DNA from: Candidatus Falkowbacteria bacterium UBA917
Lineage (GTDB): Bacteria > Patescibacteriota > Patescibacteriia > Patescibacteriales > Patescibacteriaceae
Assembly (NCBI GenBank): GCA_002293855.1
Contig: DBEB01000036.1
Location: forward strand, 1 to 44,253
Direction of reading: 5' to 3'
DNA length: 44,253 bases
The notes beneath the pieces were generated by a model that had not been told where the DNA came from, ran no database searches, and worked only from the letters and a program-made list of their open reading frames with translations. The position numbers and the translations under genes were made by a program. Below are positions 38,093 to 44,253 of this stretch, piece after piece; the stretch's first letter is position 1, and each line of letters begins with the position of its first letter.

Positions 38093-40381
38093 ATGTTCAA
38101 AGTATCAACTGACAAGCTAATCTCTATCTGTCGGCGGCTCACTAGTTATTGTATTTATCTAGTTCTGTTTTTGGTGCCAATTGTTTTTGCTTGGCAACAG
38201 GGTAATTTTAATATTTTTGAACTCAATAAATTGCTAGTTTTTAAAGTTTTGCTGTTTTTGGCTTGTCTATTTACCACTACGTCAATAATGATTAAAGGTA
38301 CTTGGCGTCCAATTATTGATCGTCGCCTTCTTTTGATTATTAGCTCCTTAGTAGTTTATGCTCTGGTTAATATCTTTTTATCACTCAATCCTTGGCAAAG
38401 CTTCTTTGGTGACTATATGCGTCAGCAGGGGATTTACAGTTTATTTTACTACTGGTTGTGGTTTATTGTTTTGCTTCATCATTGGCGATCTAGTCTTAAC
38501 ATCAAATCTGTCTTACTAGTCACCGCTCTAGCTTCTATTCCGGTTGTCGTTTATGGCTTTGTACAAAAACTTGGCTTTGATTGGCTATTATGGTCAGAGC
38601 CGGGGACCGGTCGAACTTTTGCTAGCCTCGGTCAACCAAATTTTCTAGGCTATTATCTGGTTTTGGTAATTTTTTTGAGCTTAGCTTATAGCAAGTTGCT
38701 AGTTAAATTATGGCACAAATTGCTAGTCTGGTTATTGCTAGTCTTACAGCTGACAGTGCTAATTTTTACGGGTAGCCGAGGTGCTTTTTTTGGTCTATTA
38801 GCCGGTTTAGCACTCCTAGTTATGCTGCATTTTTGGCGAGCTACTTCTCGTCTGCGAATTATCTCTTTGACTACTTTGACTATCATCCTAGCCCTTGGTT
38901 CTTATCTATTGGTCAATAATCTGATTGATCGTGGTCTTATCACTAATCCCACGATCGTTCATTACAGTTCGGCTTTTAGCTCTGTGCAGGGCTCTAGTAA
39001 AGCCCGTCTTTTTTATTGGCAAGCTGCTTGGCAAGACTTCCAGTCGACTTCTTGGTCTCGTCGTCTGCTTGGTTATGGCAAAGATAGTCAGCGAGCTATT
39101 TTTGTTAAATACTATCAGCCGCAGTGGGGTCTGCACGAACGTCTTAATTCTTATCCGGATCGAGCTCACAATCTCATCATTGACCTGTGGCTGGACTTTG
39201 GTTTAATCGGCTTATTACTTTTTGCCATTTTTAATCTCTATATTATCAGTAGAGCTTTTATTTTTTGGCGCCAGTCTCGCAGTGATCAGTTAGGCTTTCT
39301 CATACCATATTTGCTCGCCGCAGTTTGTGCTTATTTTGTTAGTAATCTCTTTGGCTTCTCACTCACTACTCATTATATTTATTATTATCTCTTGCTCGCT
39401 TTGCTCTATTTGCTTAGTTCTACAAGTAAGTCTTCAGAAGCCTTGCTGCCTTTTTCTAAAGCCTTTGCTTGTCTAAGCTTCTCAGCTATTCTGATTTTTA
39501 ATCTGTTTTGCCTCTGGCAATTTGATTACAAATATTTAATTGCTGATCGTTATTTTATGCAGGCCAAAGTGGCCGAGGCCAATATGGACTGTGCTAGCAC
39601 TATCGAAGCCATTAACCTCACTAGTGATTGGCAGCCACTCAATCAGTATTACCAAGAAAAATCATTGTTCATGTATAGTAACTGCTTGCCACTAGTTGAT
39701 GAGCCTACTCGTCAAGCTATGATGAGCTCGCTGCTTAATCAAATACAGTCCATTGGCCAAAATCACTTAAATTATGATCTAACTCTCAATCTGGCTCGTG
39801 TCTATTCGCTACTTGGCTTTTATTTTGATCGCGCTTATTACGCATTAGCTCAGCTCGAGTACCAAAAACTACTAGCCATTAACCCTAGTATCTTATCGGC
39901 TTATCAAGACTACGGACGTATGTTAATCTGGTCAGGGGAGTATCAACAGGCTGAAAATATTTTGCGTCGGGGCATTGCGCTTAGTCCTATGCAATTAAGT
40001 GATTATTCATCAGGCGGCTATCATGAACTGACTGCTAGTCATACTTATGGTCTCTGGAAATTAATCGCTGATTGTGCTTATAATCAAAAGCGCTTCAAAG
40101 AGGCTCTAGACATCTATCAGGACATTGAACAGCACAACCTAATTAGTCTCGAGCTTTATAAAAATATCGCTGATAGCTATTATCAGATCAAGCAATACCA
40201 TCAAGTTGAAGTCTATCTACTAAAAGGCTTTGCCTTGGCTCCTGACGATCTAAATAATAATCTGGCCATTGCTCGCTTTTATTTATCTCAAAAAAATCTC
40301 GCTGAGGCTCGCAAATTCGCTCAGTTAGTCTTGCAAAGCAGTCCCTTGCAACCAGAAGCTTTAAAAATAATTGACCTTTAG
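38093..40381 (+). CDS. O-antigen ligase/polymerase (Wzy/WaaL-like) with C-terminal TPR domain
   Basis: This is a 762-residue membrane protein. About 11-12 hydrophobic helices lie in residues 1-480. The Wzy_C/O-antigen ligase core is near residues 190-370, with FTGSRGAFFGLLAGLALLV and the RAHNLIIDLWLDFGLIGLLL segment holding the key Arg and His. Residues 490-760 form tetratricopeptide-like helical pairs (LLAINPSILSAYQDYGRM, LLKGFALAPDDLNNNLAIA). The TPR part may be outside the membrane. Such fusions are used for protein glycosylation (PglL-like) or for polymerising or ligating surface glycans. It starts a cluster with two FkbM genes and Wzm/Wzt. The stop is TAG. Confidence 0.85.
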   Translation: MFKVSTDKLISICRRLTSYCIYLVLFLVPIVFAWQQGNFNIFELNKLLVFKVLLFLACLFTTTSIMIKGTWRPIIDRRLLLIISSLVVYALVNIFLSLNPWQSFFGDYMRQQGIYSLFYYWLWFIVLLHHWRSSLNIKSVLLVTALASIPVVVYGFVQKLGFDWLLWSEPGTGRTFASLGQPNFLGYYLVLVIFLSLAYSKLLVKLWHKLLVWLLLVLQLTVLIFTGSRGAFFGLLAGLALLVMLHFWRATSRLRIISLTTLTIILALGSYLLVNNLIDRGLITNPTIVHYSSAFSSVQGSSKARLFYWQAAWQDFQSTSWSRRLLGYGKDSQRAIFVKYYQPQWGLHERLNSYPDRAHNLIIDLWLDFGLIGLLLFAIFNLYIISRAFIFWRQSRSDQLGFLIPYLLAAVCAYFVSNLFGFSLTTHYIYYYLLLALLYLLSSTSKSSEALLPFSKAFACLSFSAILIFNLFCLWQFDYKYLIADRYFMQAKVAEANMDCASTIEAINLTSDWQPLNQYYQEKSLFMYSNCLPLVDEPTRQAMMSSLLNQIQSIGQNHLNYDLTLNLARVYSLLGFYFDRAYYALAQLEYQKLLAINPSILSAYQDYGRMLIWSGEYQQAENILRRGIALSPMQLSDYSSGGYHELTASHTYGLWKLIADCAYNQKRFKEALDIYQDIEQHNLISLELYKNIADSYYQIKQYHQVEVYLLKGFALAPDDLNNNLAIARFYLSQKNLAEARKFAQLVLQSSPLQPEALKIIDL

Positions 40382-40390
40382 CTAATTGAT

Positions 40391-41224
40391 ATGTTTAATC
40401 GAAGACTTGCTTTACTTACTAGGGTATTAGAAGGGCGAGCTGATCTTGCCGATCTCTCTGTCCTAGATATTTTGTATAATATTTTTGGACCAGTCAGTAG
40501 ATTTAAAGCTCGGCCATTTTTGCGTTCAATTACCGAGCCGGTTGATGGTTTACGAGCGGTTTATTTCTATGGTTACGAAGCGCCTCTGTATTTGCCGGCC
40601 GACCTAGATCCGAGCTTTATCTATCAGATCATTTCTGAGCTCTTTCGTCCCGAGGAATGGCACTACTACGAAACGCCAGAAACTAGAGTGACTGCCGATG
40701 ACTATGTGCTAGACGCTGGTGCTGCTGAGGGTTTATTTACTTATCTGACTGCAAGCAGAGCTCGTCAGCTTTATGCTGTTGAGCCGCTACCGGCATTTAT
40801 CCACTCAATGACCAAGAGTTTTTCATCTCTGGATAATGTAGAGATCATCGCTGCGGCACTGGGTGCTGAGACTGGTCAAGCCTCTTTATCTGGTTCGGGT
40901 ATCGGTACTGTCATTGTGCCTGACCAAACTGGGTCAGTTATTATCACTACTGTTGATGAGTTGATCATTCATCAAGAGAGGCCGCTTAGTTATCTCAAGG
41001 CTGATTTGGAGGGCTACGAAAGAGCTATGTTAGCCGGAGCTCGTGAGTCTATTATTCGCTATCGTCCCAAAATAGCTATTACCACTTATCATCGACAGGA
41101 TGATCATAAGTTCTTTATGAGCTTTTTGGAGTCGCTCAATCTCGGCTATCAGTTCCGCTGTCGAGGTATTGAGGAGCGTTGGGGTCAGCCAGTTATGCTG
41201 CACGCTTGGGTTAGCTCTGATTAA
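40391..41224 (+). CDS. FkbM-family methyltransferase (first copy)
   Basis: This 277-residue protein has the FkbM-type SAM-dependent methyltransferase domain in its second half. The SAM-binding segment is DYVLDAGAAEGLFTYLTASR (in place of the usual DVGA-N-G). YAVEPLPAFIHSM follows, and the diagnostic FkbM end motif is LKADLEGYERAMLAGARESI with RPKIAITTYHRQDD after it. The N-terminal 100 residues are less typical. FkbM enzymes O-methylate sugars, including surface glycans, which agrees with the glycan cluster around it. The gene begins nine bases after the ligase-like gene and ends about 80 bases before wzm. Confidence 0.88.
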   Translation: MFNRRLALLTRVLEGRADLADLSVLDILYNIFGPVSRFKARPFLRSITEPVDGLRAVYFYGYEAPLYLPADLDPSFIYQIISELFRPEEWHYYETPETRVTADDYVLDAGAAEGLFTYLTASRARQLYAVEPLPAFIHSMTKSFSSLDNVEIIAAALGAETGQASLSGSGIGTVIVPDQTGSVIITTVDELIIHQERPLSYLKADLEGYERAMLAGARESIIRYRPKIAITTYHRQDDHKFFMSFLESLNLGYQFRCRGIEERWGQPVMLHAWVSSD

Positions 41225-41304
41225 TTACATATTAGACCGAAAAACTGGCTATAAGTAAAGATTGTATTTATCTTGCTAGCGATTTATGATTGCTATCAGT
41301 AACT

Positions 41305-42129
41305 ATGAACGAAAATCTGATTGTCATTAAGGCACAAGATAAGTTTCACTGGCATGATCTGCTGGACCTTTTGAAATATCGAGAGCTATTATATTTTCTA
41401 ACTTGGCGCGATCTCAAGGTTCGATATAAACAAACCATTGTTGGTGTCGCTTGGGTGCTCTTCCAGCCCCTTATTTCTATGGTTATTTTTACCATCTTTT
41501 TTGGTAATTTTGCCAAACTACCAACTGATGGTGCTCCTTATCCAATTTTTGTTTTTATTGGTTTATTATTTTGGCAATTTTTCTCATCGTCTTTGGCAGA
41601 CATCTCTAATTGTCTAATTAACAATCAGCATATTATCACCAAGGTTTATTTCCCGAGGATTATTTTGCCATTATCTCTGATCCTAACTCGTTTTGTAGAT
41701 TTTTTGGTCGCTTTGGTGATTCTGCTTGTCTTGATGATTTACTATGGCATTGTGCCTAGTTTAACCGGAGTGTTGGTTTTTCCATTTTTATGTTTTGTAT
41801 CAGCTCTTGCTTCACTAGGTTTAGGTTTATTTTTTGCTAGTTTGAATGTCCGCTATCGAGACGTGCGTTTTATTTTGCCGTTCTTTATCCAAATGCTTAT
41901 GTTTGTTACTCCGGTTGTTTATTCTTCTAGTATTATTGGTCGTCACAGCTGGTTACTGGCTATCAATCCTTTGGCTGGAGTCATCAAGACTGCTCGTAGC
42001 GAGTTTTTGCATAGTTACAGCACTAATTGGCTCCAGTTTAGCCTCTCAGCTCTAGCCTGCGTCTTGATTTGTCTGATTGGCTGGTGGCAATTTCGTAAGG
42101 CCGAACGTTACTGTGTAGATAATCTATAA
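41305..42129 (+). CDS. wzm: ABC-2 type polysaccharide export permease (Wzm/TagG family)
   Basis: From the ATG it has 274 residues; the TTG at 41290 would add only five. About six membrane helices are present. Family signatures are LTWRDLKVRYKQTIVGVAWV and FQPLISMVIFTIFFG at the N terminus, YPIFVFIGLLFWQFFSSSL in the middle, and NPLAGVIKTARSEFLH at the end. This permease forms the channel through which an undecaprenyl-linked glycan or teichoic acid crosses the membrane. Its ATPase partner Wzt follows four bases later. In a cell with a single membrane, the exported polymer would decorate the wall or S-layer; that is inference. Confidence 0.93.
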   Translation: MNENLIVIKAQDKFHWHDLLDLLKYRELLYFLTWRDLKVRYKQTIVGVAWVLFQPLISMVIFTIFFGNFAKLPTDGAPYPIFVFIGLLFWQFFSSSLADISNCLINNQHIITKVYFPRIILPLSLILTRFVDFLVALVILLVLMIYYGIVPSLTGVLVFPFLCFVSALASLGLGLFFASLNVRYRDVRFILPFFIQMLMFVTPVVYSSSIIGRHSWLLAINPLAGVIKTARSEFLHSYSTNWLQFSLSALACVLICLIGWWQFRKAERYCVDNL

Positions 42130-42133
42130 AACC

Positions 42134-43378
42134 ATGCCAGATTTTGCGATTGAGGTAATCAAAGTTTCCAAAGAATATAAAATTAGCCATATTGAGTTAT
42201 CTGGCTTTTATACTCTACGTGATAAGATCGGGGCTTTTTTTAAGCAGCCTCTAGTCTTATTAAAACAATTAAGAACTAAGCCAGAAAATTTCTTAGCTCT
42301 CAGCGATGTCAGTTTTACTATTGGAGTCGGTGAGATAGTTGCTATCGTTGGTGGTAATGGAGCTGGTAAATCTACGCTGCTCAAGGTTTTGTCACGTATC
42401 ACTCCGCCAAGTAGTGGTCAAATCACTGTTGTTGGTCGCGTGACTTCGCTGCTAGAAGTTGGTACTGGTTTTCACCCTGAGCTCACTGGTCGTGAAAATA
42501 TTCTGCTCAATGGTGCTATTCTTGGTAAAACCAAGGCCGAAACTCTTGCTAAGTTTGATCAAATAGTCGATTTTTCTGGTGTTGGTCAATTTATAGATAC
42601 TCCAGTCAAACGTTATTCTTCTGGCATGTATGCTCGTTTGGCCTTTTCTGTAGCCGCTCATATGGATGGTGATATTCTTTTGATCGATGAAGTTTTGGCG
42701 ATTGGTGATGCCGAGTTTCAGCGTATGTGCCTTGGCAAGATGGATCAGCTAGTCAAAGATCAGAGTAAAACCATTATTTTTGTTAGTCACAATCTACCAG
42801 CGGTCAAGAGTCTGTGTCCTAGGTCTATCTTGCTCGACAAAGGTTCAATTATCGACGATGGTCCGACTAATGAAGTTTTGGATCGCTACTTACAGAGACA
42901 AGAATCCTTTAACTTGGTTAATTCTCAGCTATCACGATCGCTCGCCTCGGGTCTCTTGACCCTTGATACTGCTAGTCTTGTCAATGAGGCGGGGCAAGTG
43001 ACTAATAGTTTTGACTGTGATCATAGTATTTTTGTTAATTTTACTTGTTCTACCGAGCGACCATCTACTGCTTTTTATGGCTGTCTCACTATCAAAACCG
43101 CTGACGGCACAATCGTTTGGGAATCCTTTAGTCATGATTATTCGGCCAATCCTTTGAATCACTTACGCTCAGGCGCGAATCATTTTAGTCTACAGATTCC
43201 TCCTCGTAGTTTGGCTGCTGGTCACTATCAAGTTTATTTATCTTTTTCGCAGGAAACTAGTCACGATATTGTGGACGATGTGCTAGTCGGCAATTTAGAG
43301 CTCACTGATCTCTCTACTAGCAAAGGCAATAATCGCAATGGCTTCTTTAGCTCGCTCATTAGCTGGAAAAATATTTAA
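42134..43378 (+). CDS. wzt: polysaccharide ABC exporter ATPase (Wzt) with C-terminal carbohydrate-binding domain
   Basis: This is a 414-residue protein. The ATPase domain (about 1-250) has Walker A VAIVGGNGAGKSTLLKVL, the signature region VKRYSSGMYARLAFSVA (the LSGG motif reads YSSG), Walker B ILLIDEVLAIGDAEF and the switch histidine in IFVSHNL. The TagH/Wzt type is shown by EVGTGFHPELTGRENILLNG. Residues 260-400 are a beta-sandwich like the Wzt C-terminal domain, which in O9a-type systems recognises the finished glycan's cap. A capped, possibly methylated polymer would fit the FkbM neighbours. The last residues overlap a possible upstream start of the next gene. Confidence 0.93.
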   Translation: MPDFAIEVIKVSKEYKISHIELSGFYTLRDKIGAFFKQPLVLLKQLRTKPENFLALSDVSFTIGVGEIVAIVGGNGAGKSTLLKVLSRITPPSSGQITVVGRVTSLLEVGTGFHPELTGRENILLNGAILGKTKAETLAKFDQIVDFSGVGQFIDTPVKRYSSGMYARLAFSVAAHMDGDILLIDEVLAIGDAEFQRMCLGKMDQLVKDQSKTIIFVSHNLPAVKSLCPRSILLDKGSIIDDGPTNEVLDRYLQRQESFNLVNSQLSRSLASGLLTLDTASLVNEAGQVTNSFDCDHSIFVNFTCSTERPSTAFYGCLTIKTADGTIVWESFSHDYSANPLNHLRSGANHFSLQIPPRSLAAGHYQVYLSFSQETSHDIVDDVLVGNLELTDLSTSKGNNRNGFFSSLISWKNI

Positions 43379-43385
43379 TACTATT

Positions 43386-44219
43386 ATGCTTTCTCAACTT
43401 AAACGAGTCATCAAGCAAATTCCATGGCTTTATAAATCCTTAATCTTTGCTCACCAATTATTTTTGGCCTTGCTAGCCATCAGACTGGATTATCATGTTG
43501 TGCGGGAGTTTTTTTATCAACACCGAGGCTCGGTTAGCCTCGGTCAGGCTAACCATCGTTTGTACTCCCATGCTTTGCCAAGTTTGCTCAAGCTTTTTAG
43601 TGATCAAAAACTTGTAATTTTGGATGTTGGTGCCAATGATGGCTGGTTTGCCAAAGTAGTTTTTCGTTTTTGTGGTCCGACTGTACAGATGATTTCTTTT
43701 GAGCCACTCATTTCGGCTTGCGCTCAACTCGCTCAGATCAAGTCAGGTCATCCTAATTACCATTTTGAAAATCTGGCCCTAGGTGCCACCGAAGACCATC
43801 TGACCATCAACGAGTACTCGACTTCGGGCCTGAGTTCTATCAAGGGTTTTTCTCAGGACTATCAGTATTCTGATCAGTATTACGACACGACTGTTGTCAA
43901 TCGTTATCCAGTACCGGTCTCCTCACTGGATAATTATTTGGCTCAGCATCAGTTAAAAGATGCTTTGATTCTCAAGATTGATACCCAAGGTTTTGAATAC
44001 GAAGTTTTGTTAGGAGCTCGCCAAGCTCTCGCTAGTGGTCAGATCAAGGCTGTGATCATCGAAGTAATGACCATTGAGAAATATCATGATTCCAAGCTAT
44101 ATCCTGATATTTTTAACTTGCTTCATACTCACGGCTTTAGGCTTTTTGACCTCTCTCAATCATGTTATGAAGCGGATGGCTCTATGTCAGAGTTTGATTG
44201 TGTTTTTGTTAAGAAATAA
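43386..44219 (+). CDS. FkbM-family methyltransferase (second copy)
   Basis: From the ATG at 43386 it has 277 residues. A start at 43338 would add 16 residues and overlap wzt by 41 bases, so I prefer the later one. The SAM motif is ILDVGANDGWFAKVVFRFCG, the classic DVGANDG form, and MISFEPLISACAQL follows. The FkbM end motif is ILKIDTQGFEYEVLLGARQAL, with VIIEVM after it. A preceding stretch with YLAQHQLKDAL is normal. It is a more typical FkbM than the copy at 40391. It should methylate a sugar hydroxyl on the exported glycan or its lipid-linked precursor. The cluster may continue beyond the window. Confidence 0.9.
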   Translation: MLSQLKRVIKQIPWLYKSLIFAHQLFLALLAIRLDYHVVREFFYQHRGSVSLGQANHRLYSHALPSLLKLFSDQKLVILDVGANDGWFAKVVFRFCGPTVQMISFEPLISACAQLAQIKSGHPNYHFENLALGATEDHLTINEYSTSGLSSIKGFSQDYQYSDQYYDTTVVNRYPVPVSSLDNYLAQHQLKDALILKIDTQGFEYEVLLGARQALASGQIKAVIIEVMTIEKYHDSKLYPDIFNLLHTHGFRLFDLSQSCYEADGSMSEFDCVFVKK

Positions 44220-44253
44220 TAAAAATTATCCTTCTTTATCTTGACTAAATAGC

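Noticed and set aside
43338..43385. FkbM start at 43338 overlapping wzt
   Set aside because: It would overlap wzt by 41 bases, while the ATG at 43386 gives a clean gene of normal length.
1..44253. tRNA or rRNA genes in the intergenic gaps
   Set aside because: No gap contains a cloverleaf with a T-arm GTTCRA-type sequence or any rRNA-like stretch; the gaps are short and AT-rich.
1..44253. UGA recoded as an amino acid
   Set aside because: All conserved genes are full length with the standard code, and no in-frame TGA interrupts any of them.

Overview
The window looks like a chromosomal contig from a Patescibacteria (Candidate Phyla Radiation) bacterium, most likely Parcubacteria-like. This is inferred from gene content and style: compact genes of moderate GC, few Shine-Dalgarno (SD) sequences, a type IV pilus operon, RodA, Wzm/Wzt glycan export, FkbM methyltransferases and many short-spaced genes. 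The standard genetic code fits every gene. All 40 coding genes end in TAA (35) or TAG (5), and none in TGA.

Layout. 1-2419: the 3' end of dnaE, a small coiled-coil protein and tyrS. 2414-3370: a gene-poor stretch with three unrelated repeat elements, then a perfect-consensus promoter driving a strongly folded RNA and a small membrane protein. 3388-10732: gyrB (minus strand), then a DUF3160-like exported protein, a membrane protein, rodA and the L25 gene rplY. 10843-18122: valS, then a carbohydrate operon with a GH130 phosphorylase/hydrolase, a GT4 glycosyltransferase fused to an alpha/alpha toroid, and a GH100-like glycosidase. 18152-21293: an unknown 140-residue protein, a second GT4 enzyme and a PIG-L deacetylase (all minus strand), diverging from nagB. 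21375-30892: housekeeping genes (DUF167, rarA, prmC, prfA, rpmE, rpsB, tsf, khpA, trmD, radA) and a beta-propeller lipoprotein-like or membrane-anchored protein. 31020-38026: the type IV pilus operon pilM, pilN-like, pilO-like, an unknown 106-residue protein, pilB, pilC and a pilin. 38093-44219: surface glycan assembly, with a Wzy/WaaL-like protein with a TPR tail, FkbM, Wzm, Wzt and a second FkbM.

How the parts work together. The envelope genes (rodA, PIG-L, nagB, the GTs, Wzm/Wzt, the ligase/polymerase and the pilus) describe a cell that builds peptidoglycan, exports a capped or methylated glycan and displays pili. The GH130-GT4-GH100-like set reads as one pathway that makes and breaks down an oligosaccharide. 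Translation genes keep ancient pairings (rpmE-prfA-prmC, rpsB-tsf, khpA-trmD), two of them with folded leaders.

The most interesting candidate is the RNA at about 2863-3066. It has a perfect TTGACA-N17-TATAAT promoter with an extended -10, a closing helix of about 21 base pairs and two internal hairpins, and I cannot match it to a family by eye. Also worth a look are the complete absence of TGA stops, the repeat cluster beside the RNA, the rpsB and khpA leaders, and the glycan operon. No tRNA, rRNA, CRISPR array, transposase or prophage gene was seen.
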